Origin: Daldinia sp. FL1419
Lineage: Eukaryota; Ascomycota; Sordariomycetes; Xylariales; Hypoxylaceae
Length of the DNA: 17,718 nt
Reading direction: 5' to 3'
NCBI GenBank assembly: GCA_025201765.1
Contig: MU623681.1
Span: 1 to 17,718 of the forward strand
Shown piece after piece: positions 6,121 through 16,660 of the stretch (its first letter is position 1; each line of letters opens with the position of its first letter). The notes beneath the pieces were generated by a model that saw nothing but the letters and a program-made list of their open reading frames with translations, was not told the DNA's origin and ran no database searches. The position numbers and the translations under genes were made by a program.

Positions 6121-9100
6121 TAATTTAAAATTCTTTAAAATTAACAATATTATTTATTAACAAATTAATTTTAATAAAATAAATCAGAAAAATATTCTAA
6201 AGAAACTAATTAAATTCCATATAAATTAAAAGAAAAATCTTAATCTCCTAAATCTTTTAGTTGTTATATTTTTATTCTTTAACCTTTAAACATTTTTTAT
6301 CTCTATTTAATGTTTTTTAATTTTGTTTATTTGTTTATTAAGTTGATTATTTGTTATTTAATTATATATAATTAAAAATTCTTTTAAATTCTTCCCATCC
6401 GGACCATTCTAAAAATATGCTTGGTTATGGTCTAATTATTAACTTTATTAATGTTTTTTTAGGTTATATATATAAATTAGGTCTTTTTTTTAAAAAAATA
6501 AATAATATATTATAATCCATATATTATATAATTATTTAATTATAAGTTTTTAAGAATATTATTTAAGGTTAATTTTAATATATATTTATTATTTTTTTTA
6601 TATTTTTTATTTTAATTAATTTATTTTTAAATAAATAAATAGTTTTATCTGTTTTAGGCATCTTCTTTTAAGATACCTACCTTAACAATAAATCTTCATT
6701 CTTAATTATTTTAAAAATCTTAATAATTATTGATATTAATATTACTATTAGTATGGGGTTGTTGATCATTTATATTATTATTAATTTGGTTAATGATTTT
6801 ATATAATTATTAAATATTTTATAATGGTTATTATTTTTAACTATAATGATTAACTTTTAAAACCTATATTTGATTATATATAATATATAAACATACCAAA
6901 ATCTATAAAACCAACTATTTCTCTGAATAATTATAGGAATTGTGTATAATTCCTTAAGAATTAATTTTCCCAATTTCTTAAATGTTATAATTATTTATTT
7001 TCTAATATAATCAACTTACTACTCTAATTTTTAACAAATTAAATTAATAATTTATAAATAATATTTTTTTAAAGTATAAGTTGTAAAAAGAAAGTGATTC
7101 TAATTATAAATCTTTATTATTTATATATGTTTTAGATTAAACAAATCAATATACATTAATAAGAAAAATATTCAAGTATCTTATTATATAATTTTAAATA
7201 TTAATAAGTTAAAATTTCTTTTAGAATTATATCTTAAAGTTTATATTAATTTTTTTCTCGTAGAACACTCCCTAATTAGGCATATTGTGTATAATTAGTT
7301 CTTAAAAGCTATAATATACAAATCATTTAATTATTATTTTTTAATGTACAATTATAAAACTTATACTACCATTAATAATAGGTTATTGTGCCAATAGTTT
7401 GTATTAATTCCTAATAATATTATAACATTCCCAACAAAATAATCAAATATAAGCATAAGGCTTCTTATTTTTTTAATAGTTATATTTAGTTAAGGGGATG
7501 GATTTTTATAATTAACTAATTTATTATATTTAATTAAATAAATAATATTTATCAACATCTATAATTATTTAATTACTTCATTATAAATACCTAAAATTGA
7601 TAAATTAATTATATTATTAATTTAATAATAATTTAATATTATGGGATATTACTAAACTAATATTAATAACTAATGATAATATTGGTATTAAAATGTGTTA
7701 TATAAATATCCTTAACCTGATTAGGTGGAATATAAGTTTATAAAAAATATAATTTATACTATAAAAAAAATAAAAGAATATTACAAAAATAAAAGAATAT
7801 TAAGAATAAAAATAAATTAACAATATTTTATATTTTAATTCCATAATCATCACTACTTAAATTAATAAATACTTATTAATTATAATTGTAATTTTTATAT
7901 AATATATATATTTAAATTTATATGTAAATATTAAATAGTATTCTTTAATAATTTAATTATATTAATCATAAATAACATTTTTTATTTTAATACACCATAA
8001 TTCAATATTATAACTTTTATCCTTCCTCTCTCTCTTTCTTTCTTTCTTACTTTCTTCTTTCCCCAAGATTTATTTTTTAACCTTTTAACTTATTTATTCT
8101 AAAATTTTTTATTACATTTAATTAAATATTAATTAATAAATTTATAAAATATTTTCTTAATTTAAATTAATAAATATAAGTTTTTTAAGTAATAATTTTT
8201 TATTAATATTATTATTAATAATTAATATTAATAATAATAATTTAAATAATTAATCTTTTACTATTATTCCATCATTTAATCATATTTTAATAATATGATT
8301 TAATTAAACTAATAATATTAATAAATTTAAAAAATATTAGAAATCAATTATTTATATTAATGGTCCTCTCCTCAACTTTCATTATTTTATAAATGATTTT
8401 TTTAAAATATTCTAAATAAATCTTAATTAATTAATATATCTAAATATTTAATATAATAAAATTTGAAATCCTAAACAATACTAGATTTAATTAATATATT
8501 TATTAAAAAATTATTAATACTAATTTTTAGAAAAATAATCCTTATTATCCTTATTATTATAATATTATTCTATTATAATCATTTAAATATATATTATTTA
8601 TTTTATATGTTGATATTTATGGAAATAACTTTATTAATAAATATATAATCAAAATCTTAATTAATTTTTATTATATAAAAGATTTAATAATTTAAGCATT
8701 TAGTTTTTTAAATAAGGTTCTTTATAAACTCTGCAAAGAACATTTTTAATTGTTTAATTTTAAGACTTATATTAGTATATGGTTATTTTTTAATTACCAT
8801 ATTCTTTTTAATAAAAATAATTATAATAATTATTTATATATTATAACTAAATATAACCTTCAGACTCCAAAACTTAAATTCTTTCATATTTAGGTTGATT
8901 GTATGTTAACTATTTGTGAAGATATAACTAAAAAAAGTTCCCTAACTATTAATAAATATAATAATTAAAAATTAACAAGAAAAATATTTTTAGTTTAAAT
9001 GTAAAAAAAAAGATAATAACATTAAAATATTATTGTATAACAAATATAATAATTTAATCATCAATTAATCTTTATATATATAAAATTTAAAAACAAAAGA

Positions 9101-9141
9101 AAAAAAAATTTAAATAATAATAATAAAAAACTTTAATTGGT
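6121..9141. other. AT desert
   Basis: No gene, RNA or family unit could be supported over about 3 kb. All frames are stop-laden. Slightly GC-richer patches lie at 6396-6440 (CCATCCGGACCATTC), 6645-6700, 7255-7290 and 8870-8945. They may be remnants of mutated elements, but none gives a recognisable protein. A 13-bp word ATTGTGTATAATT occurs at about 6939 and 7284. The reverse complement of 7427-7436 reads TGTTGGGAAT, like an LTR start. Confidence 0.7.
8020..8064 (+). repeat. Polypyrimidine tract
   Basis: A run of 45 C/T bases with a single A at 8049, including CTCTCTCTC and TTTC repeats, ends in CCCC. It stands out because C is scarce elsewhere in the desert. A mirror-like polypyrimidine tract can adopt triplex structure. 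No gene lies nearby for it to serve as a promoter or splice tract. Confidence 0.8.
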
Positions 9142-9321
9142 TTAATATATATTCCTAACCAAAGTTGTAACTATTGTAATTATAGTAAAGGCCAATAAGT
9201 GTTTTTTTCGTCTGATTGTATACTTGATAGTAGGAGGGTCTTGATGTATGGTGTCTATGAAGGGTGTTGATAGAGGTGCTAGTGGGGTTGGTAGGGATGC
9301 TTTATAAGGCAATGATATGCT
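9142..9321 (-). pseudogene. 59-codon open frame without start codon
   Basis: On the minus strand the frame is open from after a TGA (9322-9324) to a TAA (9142-9144), 59 residues. Its composition is unlike desert translations. It begins SISLPYKASLPTPLAPLSTP, has an acidic, proline-bearing middle (IDTIHQDPPTIKYT), a basic RRKKH and a hydrophobic end (LLAFTIITIVTTLV). No ATG is present, so it is either a fragment, an exon or chance. It lies directly downstream, on the same strand, of the inverted family unit with its TATAAATA box (9341-9466), so transcription through it is conceivable. I do not recognise a family. In this stop-rich window an open frame of this composition is worth noting, not proof of a gene. 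Confidence 0.25.
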
Positions 9322-9362
9322 TCATAGGGCGATGATATGCTGATCAGACAAGAAACAACTTT
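9196..9362. repeat. Imperfect foldback enclosing a GC-richer loop
   Basis: AAGTGTTTTTTTCGTCTGAT (9197-9216) is the imperfect reverse complement of ATCAGACAAGAAACAACTT (9343-9361). Both arms are the family unit start (GTTGTTTTCCTGTCTGATCA) in opposite orientation. The loop of about 125 bp is much richer in G+C than the surroundings. Near the right arm GCAATGATATGCT (9309-9321) is repeated as GCGATGATATGCT (9329-9341) with a 20-bp period. Confidence 0.65.
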
Positions 9363-9466
9363 TGAAGGCTTATTTATATCCAGAAAAAGCTTGTGGAAAC
9401 CTTAAAAGAGGTTGTTTTATAGAAGTTAAAAATAACTTTAATTATGTAATTACGCTACGTAATTCA
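9341..9466 (-). repeat. Well-preserved inverted family unit
   Basis: Read on the minus strand, it has CGTAGCGTAATTACATAATT, then CTTTTAAGGTTTCCACAAGC, GGATATAAATAAGCC, TTCAAAAGTTGTTTCTTGTC and TGATCA. Apart from array A it is the copy closest to the unmutated form. Its outer end carries the palindrome AATTACG-CTA-CGTAATT (9448-9464), which could be the true terminus of the element. Confidence 0.8.
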
Positions 9467-9479
9467 ATATGTAACTAAG

Positions 9480-10251
9480 TATAAGGTTAATTAATTAGGA
9501 TATGGCTAGATGGTAAGATTAACCAATTAGAAAAGGCTAACATGGTTGGCCAATTAGAAAAAAATTTATATATTTGGTTAATAAATATAAATAATTTATA
9601 AAACCCTTAAAATCCAAAAATTTTTTATTTAAAAAAATGTTTTGATATTTTAATTAAATAAAGAAAATTAATAAAATTTTAAAAAATTAAATATATAAAA
9701 TTATTTAAAATTTAAAAATTATAAGGTTAATTTAAAAGGTTAATATACTTAATAAGGTTATTTTTTTCTCTACCCATATCAATAATCTTCCAACACAAAA
9801 CCTTAAGAAAATTTAAGGCATAATATATTCACTTATTTTTTCTTTTATTATTCTTTTATTATAATAATTTATATTTTATTATTTTAATTATAATATTACA
9901 TTTTATTTATTTTTTTAAATTCATTACAATTAGTATTTAATATAATTGAATTAGTAGAAGAATTTTAATTGAAATATATTAATAATAAATAATTAGATAT
10001 TAATTTTATTATAAATAATATAATAATTGTGTTAATAATTTGAATTAATATATATATAATTAAAAATATAATAAGTTATAATGAAGATATAATTGATAAA
10101 AGTTTGTGGTATGTTTTTAAAAATGATTTTTATAGTTAGATTTTAGTTCATTTTGTTAAAATTCAATATTTATTATGTATTAAAGTTAAGGAATATTTTA
10201 GATTTTATAATGTTTTATTAAAATAATATAAAATAATATATATATATATAT
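9480..10251. other. AT desert with a 27-bp imperfect repeat
   Basis: CCAATTAGAAAA occurs at 9523-9534 and again at 9550-9561, with related GGTTAATTAATTAGGA upstream. Beyond this only AT-rich sequence is seen, with no gene or family unit, ending in an (AT)n tract at about 10236-10251. Confidence 0.75.
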
Positions 10252-10798
10252 ACTAGTTTTTTGGGGTTGGTTGCTTCGCAACCAGCTTTCCTTTCATAAC
10301 TAATTATTTTTATTCTATAATTATTAATTAAATATTTAATAATAAATATAATTTCTAAATTTAAAAAATTTTTTATTAAATTAAAATAATATATTTATTA
10401 TTATATTTATTATTTCAATTTATTTAAATTATAATAATTAAAATAATATATTTATATAATAAATATTACCCTGCAAAAACCCTATTAACCTCCTTAAAAC
10501 CAAACCTCCTAGGTTTCCATAACTCTTTTAAATATAAATAGGTTTTCAAAAATTATTTTTCTTATCTAATTAATACAAACTCTTCAAATTTTACAAAATT
10601 AATTTTTTTAAAGAGTTTTATACAACAATATATAATTTCAATCCTTTCTTAAATATAACTTCTTATAAATTATTACCATTTATAAACAATTACATATAAT
10701 AATTTATTTTACCTAATCATTTTATTCTACTCCTTAAAATATAATTATTTTACATCCTTTTTCTTATATAACCTCTGACCTATTATAGGGTAGTTAAA
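10252..10798 (+). repeat. Family copy with intact hairpin header
   Basis: It starts ACTAGTTTTTTGGGG followed by TGGTTGC-TTC-GCAACCA (10268-10284), a perfect 7-bp stem on a TTC loop. The TAATTATTAATTAAATA stretch follows, then ACCCTGCAAAAACCCTATTA (10466) and a decayed unit. It aligns over its length with 1715-2300, and the header is intact here but mutated there. A third header lies at 15896-15912. Confidence 0.8.
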
Positions 10799-11400
10799 GT
10801 GTAAGGCATATTTTATAAGAACTATTAAAACTTACATTTAATATATAAACCCTCAAAAATTAATTCTTATTTAATTAAATTAAACCTTTTAAATATCATT
10901 TTTTATATAATTTTTTACTATAATTTATAATTTTTTTCTTTTATTAAATATATTATTTATTCTACCTCTTAAGTATTAGTAATTACCTTTATTAATTAAC
11001 ATTTTATTTAATTACCTTAATACCTACCTACATCCTCCAAAAAATAATTATAGGGTAACTAAAATGTAAGGTGTATTTTATAGGAGTTATTAAAATTCCT
11101 ATTTAATATATAAACTTTTAAAGGTTAATCCTTATCTAATCAAATCAAACTCTATAGAATTATTATTTTTTTTTATAGTTTTTACAATAGTTTATGAATT
11201 TGCTTTTTTGTTGAATATATTATTTATTTTATTTCCTAAACACTAATTACTATTGTAAGCAGTTATTTTTATTAATCTTTTATTTGATCACTTTAACACA
11301 TTTCTTAAAATATAATTTGTTATGAGGTAGTTAAATTATAGGACATATCCTACAAAAACTATTAAAACTAATAAAATTATTCTTATATTTTTAATTAAAT
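10799..11400 (+). repeat. Decayed tandem array C
   Basis: Unit landmarks (TGTAAGGCATATTTTATAAG and variants) fall near 10799, 11064 and 11337, periods of about 265 and 273 bp. Contents match array B (2816-3605). C is retained in the first unit, while the second is mixed and keeps stretches such as TTATGAATTTGCTTTTTTGT with G intact, so the polarity of change differs between units. Confidence 0.75.
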
Positions 11401-11465
11401 TTTTTTTTAATTATTTTTATAACTGAATTACCTTAATTATATAAATTATTTTTTTTTTAAAAAAA

Positions 11466-11474
11466 GGGGGGGGG
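11466..11474 (+). repeat. G9 tract at the edge of array copy
   Basis: Nine consecutive G follow a T10/A-rich stretch and immediately precede TTATAGAGGGTTGTAG, the start of the second array copy. The first copy begins after a C-rich tract (1-36). The parallel could be a real boundary feature or an assembly effect. Confidence 0.7.
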
Positions 11475-12102
11475 TTATAGAGGGTTGTAGTGTAATTACA
11501 TAATTAAAACTACAAAACCTTATTAACCTCCATGGAACCAACCCTTCTAAAATTTCCACAAACTTTTTAATACATAAATAAACCCTCAAAAGTTGTTTTC
11601 TTATCTAATCAGTTTAAGTTAGGATGTACTTAAGTATTAATTTTTATATAGAGTTTTATACAATAAAACTGCAAGACATATCCTACAAAAACTATTAGAG
11701 TTTTTGTTTAATTAGAGTTTTTATTTAACATAAATAAACCTCCAAAAATTATTTTCCTATCTAATCAACTTAAATTCTTAAGAATAAAATTATTAATTTT
11801 TAAACCCATAAAATTTTATACAATAAAAATATAGGGTTAGGGTATGTCCTGCAAGAACTCCTATTCAATTAGAGTTTATATTTAATATAAATAAACCTCC
11901 AAAAATTATTTTCTTGTTTGATCAACTTAAATTCTCAAAGATAAAATCGTCAATTTTTAAAACCATAAAATTTTGTACGATAAAAGTGTAGGGTTAGGGT
12001 ATATTTTGTAAGAGTTATTAGAACTCATATACAATATAAATAAACCCTTAAAAATTGTTTTCCTGCTTGATTAGTTTAAATTCTTACTAATGAAAAAAAT
12101 AC
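11475..12102 (+). repeat. Second copy of array A with four units
   Basis: The 5' module (11475-11591) is followed by units starting at 11592, 11748, 11905 and 12054. The first unit corresponds to unit 3 of array A (shared AGTTAGGATGTAC), the next two to the GTAGGGTTAGGG type (11834-11842 and 11991-11999), and the last to unit 10 (CACCCAATCATAAAT). Ten units against four shows change in unit number between copies. Most differences from array A are C-to-T or G-to-A. Confidence 0.85.
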
Positions 12103-12297
12103 ACCCAATCATAAATATTTTTTTAAACTTTAAATTTTTAATATGTTTTTTTATTCTTTATTAGCTTATCAACTACTTTATTAGCTTTTATTAACTTTTA
12201 TTAGTTTTTATTAATTATTTATTAATTATTTATCAATTTTATATAGTAATTTATTGGAAAGTTTTAGTATAATATATTGGATTTTGTTTTGGATTAA
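12103..12297 (+). repeat. TTATCAATT tail module, copy 3
   Basis: It is the counterpart of 1491-1690: TTAGCTTATCAACTACTTTA, several TTATTAATT variants, ATAGTAATTTATTGGAAAG and a decayed hairpin (GGATTTTGTTTTGGAT). G and T predominate and C is largely lost. The ATG that opens a short frame at 1491 is ATA here, which argues against that frame being conserved. Confidence 0.8.
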
Positions 12298-13158
12298 CCT
12301 TGAATTAAAGTTCTTATTTAATATATAGGTTTTTAAAAGTTAATTTTGATTTGATTAGATTAAGTTTAATAAAAACATTATTTATTTTTATAATTTTTAT
12401 AATAATTTATAAATTTGTTTTTTTATTGAATATTATTTTTTAAATATTAGTTATCATTGCTAACAGTTACTTTTATTAATTTTTTTATTTTTTTATTTTA
12501 ATATTATCTTTTAGGATATAATTACCTTACATTTACTTAACTATTAGAGTTCTTGTTTTATTACAACTTCTTTTTAATAGTATTAACCTTGAATTTGAGT
12601 TTTTATTTAATATATAAATCTTTAAGAGTTGATTTTTGTTTGATTAGGTTAAGTTTTTTAGAATTATTAGTTTTTTTTATAGTTTTTTATTATAGTTTAT
12701 GATTTCTTTTTTTTGTTAAATATATTTATTATCCATTCTATATTTTAAGTACCAACAATTATTTTTATTAATTAGCCTTTTATTTATTTGATAATTTGAA
12801 TATTTTTTTTAGGATATAATTACTTTGTATTTACGTAGCTATTATAGTTTTTGTTTAATTATAGTTTTTATTTAATATATAAGTCCCTTAGTGTTTATTC
12901 TTATCTAATCAAATCAATCTCTTTAAACATCACCTTTTATATAACTTCTCACAATAATTTATAACCCTCTTATCTTTAATTAAATATATTATTTTGAACA
13001 TTAGTTATTATTGTTAGTAATTATATTTATTGGTTTTTTATTTGATTATTTTAGTATTTATTTTTTTTAGGATATAATTATTTTGTATTTAGTTATTAGA
13101 GTTTTTGTTGAATTAGAGTTCCGGTTTAATTAAAACTTTTATTTAATATCTTGGTTGA
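12298..13158 (+). repeat. Decayed tandem array D
   Basis: Unit landmarks (CTATTAGAGTTCTTG and variants) lie near 12541, 12839 and 13092, periods of about 298 and 253 bp. Contrary to array B, much of this array keeps G and loses C on the plus strand (TTGATTTTTGTTTGATTAGG at 12630). Patches with the opposite polarity are embedded (12900-12980 and 12730-12780). The array ends where TTATTTAATAT passes into CTTGGTTGAACAATC. Confidence 0.75.
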
Positions 13159-13717
13159 ACAATCTTTAGGGAATTTGTTAATGTAAACTCTTGTTTAATT
13201 GTAAATGTGCGGTTTAGAGTTGTACACCACAAAAAGCCACAGACACACACACAAGGCATAAAAAAAATCTTTATTTATTTTGATTTATTATATTAATTCA
13301 AAACCTACATAAAAATACTAATAATTAATATTATTTAAAAAATAACTAAATTCATGATTTTTTGAGATAGGTTGTATGTGTTTCCAATAGAAAATTATTA
13401 TATAATAGTTGAAAATGTTTAAAAGTGTAGGGGATTTCTTTGGGAGTTGATTGGTTAGTTAGGATTGTGACGTAATTAATGAAATAAGAAAGATATAGAT
13501 TTATAATTATTATTAATATAAATTTATTCTTTAAATTCTTTTAAAATAAAATAAATGATTTATTAAAAAAAATTTTAATTTAAATCTTTAATTAATTTAA
13601 TATATTTATATTTATTGGAAATTATGATAAAAGTTATTATAATTAAAGTAGAACTAGTAATGGCAACATTAATATTAAAATTCTTAATTATAATTATATA
13701 ATTTTATTTAATATAAT
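13159..13717. other. Unassigned stretch, GC-richer at its left end
   Basis: 13159-13260 keeps C and G (GTGCGGTTTAGAGTTGTACA, GCCACAGACACACACACAAGG) and holds an (AC)5 run at 13243-13252. It does not match the family and could be a fragment of another element. From 13260 the sequence is AT desert with scattered G-bearing patches (13430-13480). No gene is supported. Confidence 0.65.
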
Positions 13718-13909
13718 TTATGAACCTTTAATTAATCCTTTAAATATCCTACCTAATTTCAGTATTTTAACCAATTTTAGCACCTTAATAAGCTCCATAA
13801 GTTCCTTAAATATCATAACAACCAATCCCTCTAACATAATAATAATAAATAATTCTTTAGATATTTTAAATATTTTAATAAATTTAAATAGTTTTTTAAT
13901 TTTAATCAA
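13718..13909 (-). CDS. Hypothetical 63-residue lysine/isoleucine-rich frame, doubtful
   Basis: The frame begins at a TTG, not an ATG. It is in fact open further upstream to a TAA near 13934 (adding GYLLETSKL). The translation is amphipathic and repetitive: hydrophobic positions alternate with K/E in a pattern such as FKELMELIKVLKLVKILKLG, compatible with a helix or coiled coil. Composition is dominated by K, I, L and F, as expected of AT-rich DNA. The middle (MLEGLVVMIFKELMELIKVL) keeps more G than the flanks. It has no recognisable domain, no partner gene and no clear promoter. It may be chance, or a mutated piece of a repetitive transposon or coiled-coil gene. Confidence 0.15.
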   Translation of the reverse strand: MIKIKKLFKFIKIFKISKELFIIIMLEGLVVMIFKELMELIKVLKLVKILKLGRIFKGLIKGS

Positions 13910-13934
13910 TTTAGATGTTTCTAATAAATAACCT

Positions 13935-14300
13935 TATGTAATAGGGTTAATATATAAGTAATATAGAGGTTTTATTAAGAATAATATAATGGTTTATTAT
14001 AGGATTATTTATTTATAAATAAAAAGAATAACTAGTAATATAAAGATTTTAATTTTTTAAGTTATTAATTAAGTTATATTCTAATAATGATTTTAAGTTT
14101 AAAAATATAAAATATAAAATATTAAATAAATAAGTTTAAATCTTCTTATTTTATTGTTATAAATTTAACATTAAATCTAATTTATATATTAATATTTATA
14201 ATATTATATTAAAAGGAATAATTTTGGAATTCGTTTATAAATATTTTATATAATATGGTTTTAATTTCAATATAATAATTAATAAAATATGTAATTTCTT
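13935..14300. other. AT desert
   Basis: A+T-rich sequence without family units, open frames or RNA genes that I can support. Confidence 0.7.
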
Positions 14301-14378
14301 CTATAGCAAGCAAGGCATACAAGGAGGACTGAAGTTAGCCGGGAAGGGCCATGGGTTGGCAATACCATTTTGAGCCAT
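14301..14378 (-). pseudogene. 25-codon frame with good start context in a GC-rich island
   Basis: On the minus strand TTCAAAATGGCT gives an ATG with A at -3 and G at +4, a favourable fungal start context. The 25-codon frame starts MAQNGIANPWPFPANF, includes two cysteines close to the end (CMPC) and stops at TAG. The about 90-bp island is far richer in G+C than its surroundings and shows no sign of C-to-T decay. An overlapping frame (MVLPTHGPSRLTSVLLVCLA) looks like a short signal peptide, so the reading frame is not settled. No continuation exon is evident. It may be a first-exon remnant, an LTR fragment or chance. Family not recognised. Confidence 0.2.
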
Positions 14379-15498
14379 TTTGAAAAATAAATATAATATT
14401 ATAATATTAAAAAAAAAGTTGTAAAAATAAGAATAAATAATGGCTTTTTATAGAAATATAAGGTCATTCACATATATTTATATTTTATATAAATTGCATA
14501 TACCTTAACCCTTTTCTGGAATAATTTCTTTATAATGTAGCAATATTTTTATTATTTATTAAAGAAAATAATAAAATTATTTTAGATTTTATTATTATTT
14601 TATATCCAAATTGCCACCATACCATTTTATATAATTAATATTATAATATATAAAATATTTTTCTATATTAAAATCTAATTATTTTTATTAAAAGGTAAAT
14701 TTTAATAAGAATATAAAATAAAATTAAAATTATAATAATGTAATTTATTTAAATAGGTAGTAAATAGGTTTTTTCCGGAATACAGTTTTTATCCAGAACA
14801 AATACCAAAAGATGGACCGGATACCTGTAATATATTCTAGGTAAATCGGGGTAGTAATAAATAAATAATTTCTTCTATATTAATAAAAGTTTTTAAATAT
14901 GTATATTAAAATGGAAAAATATAATAATTAAAAATATTGTACAAAATAATCTTAAAAAAACTTAACCTAAATATCTTAAAATATTAATGATTTAAATATA
15001 ATATATTTATAAAAATTTATTAATTAATTATATTAAAAAAATCTATTTTAAAAAAAAACCTATACCATATCATATAAAAATATCTAACATTCTTACCTAT
15101 CTTCCTTCCACAATTTAATATATTTAAAAATATTTGTACCAATCTTTAAATAATAACAAATAATATATATCAAAGTTTTCCCAATAAATATAAAATAAAA
15201 AATAATTATTACTATATTAATTAAATTTATTAAAATAATTAAAAACGTTATTAAATAAATAAAAATAGAAATAAATATTTTAATAACTAAATATATTTTA
15301 ATAATAAAAATAAAAAATATTTTATTTATAATAAATTAAATTATTAATTTATCAAATATTTTATATATAAATAACATAATAAATATAATAAATGGTATTA
15401 ATATATATAAAAATAAAAAATTGAAAATATTAAAAAGAATTTTATAATCTTTTTAATTAATTATAAAAGAATTAAAATTAGTTATAATAATAAAATTA

Positions 15499-15529
<31 letters not shown>

Positions 15530-15885
15530 ATAATATATATAATATATTAATAATATATATAATAATAATAATTAAATTTAATTATTAATTATATAATATT
15601 TTATAAATTATAATAAAATTAATAATTTTTAAATTATTAATATTTTTATAAATTAAATAATTTTTTATATATTTATTATAATAAATATCTTTAATAATAA
15701 TCATAAGTATTTTATGGATATAGCTTTAAGTTCCCTTCTATATTTTACCTTAAAATTAATATTTTTATATATTTTAAGATATTTTACCTAATATTAGAAT
15801 AGTTGGAATATTATTAGGAAGCAAAATATAAATAAAAGTATTATAATATATATATTTTAATATTAAAATGAATATGTTTATTAAT
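14379..15885. other. AT desert with one GC-richer patch
   Basis: 14772-14855 keeps CCGG-containing words (TTTTTCCGGAATACAG, GATGGACCGGATACC, TAAATCGGGG) in otherwise A+T sequence. A CCGGACCAT word also occurs at 6401 in the opposite sense. (AAT)8 lies at 15498-15521 and AT-only sequence dominates from 14860 onward. No gene is seen. Confidence 0.7.
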
Positions 15886-16560
15886 ATTTTTGGACTGGTC
15901 GCTTCGCAACCAATTTAATTTTCAGGATCAATTAATCTTATTCTATAATAATTAATTTAATAATATAATTATATAATTAAAGCTACATACTTTACAAGAC
16001 TTTATTAACCTCCATAAAACCAACCCTTCTAAAATCTCCACAGGCTTCTTTAGATATAAATAATCTTTTAAAAATGGTTTTCTTATCTAATCAAATCAAA
16101 CTCTACAAAATTATTATTTTTTTTTATAATTTGTATAATTATTTATAAATTTATTCTTTTATTAAATATATTATCTATTTTATCTTTTAAGTACCAATTA
16201 TTATAATAAATAATTACCTCTATTACCTTCCATTAAATTACCTTAATATATTCTTTTAAAATATAATTATTTTATATTTAATTATTAAAATTCCTATTTA
16301 ATATATAAACCTTTAAAAAATATAATTATTTTTTAATTAGATTAAATTCTTAAATATTAATTTAATTACTTTAATATTATCTTTTAGGATATAATTATTT
16401 TATATTTATTTATATATTAAAACTTTTATTCTATTATAACTTCTATTTAATAATATTAACCTTAAATTTAAATTCCTATTTAATATATAAACTTTTGAAA
16501 ATTAATTTTTATCTAATTAAAAATTAATTTTTATTTAATTAAATCAAATTTTCTATTATA
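15886..16560 (+). repeat. Last family copy with hairpin header
   Basis: The header TGGTCGCTTCGCAACCA (15896-15912) forms the same stem as at 10268 except for one C-A mismatch. TTATTCTATAATAATTAATT follows, then CTTTACAAGACTTTATTAACC, AACCAACCCTTCTAAAATC, AGATATAAATAATC and decayed units near 16278 and 16418. A 21-bp tandem duplication of AAAATTAATTTTTATCTAAT type lies at 16499-16541. Confidence 0.75.
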
Positions 16561-16569
16561 ATCAATTAA

Positions 16570-16660
16570 GATAATATAATTATGTAATTAAAATTACTTT
16601 ATAAAACTTTATTAATTTTTATAGGATAAATCCTTTTATAATTTTTATAGGTTTTTTTGT
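16570..16660 (+). repeat. Terminal 5' module fragment
   Basis: GATAATATAATTATGTAATT, ATAAAACTTTATTAATTTTTAT and AAATCCTTTTATAATTTTTAT follow the order of the 5' module (compare 52-132) in strongly mutated form. The match then ends within GGTTTTTTTGTTGG. This is a truncated copy bordering the last desert. Confidence 0.55.

Noticed and set aside
6939..7296. Pair of LTRs or a short inverted element defined by ATTGTGTATAATT
   Set aside because: Similarity does not extend convincingly beyond the 13-bp word, and such words are expected in AT-rich DNA.
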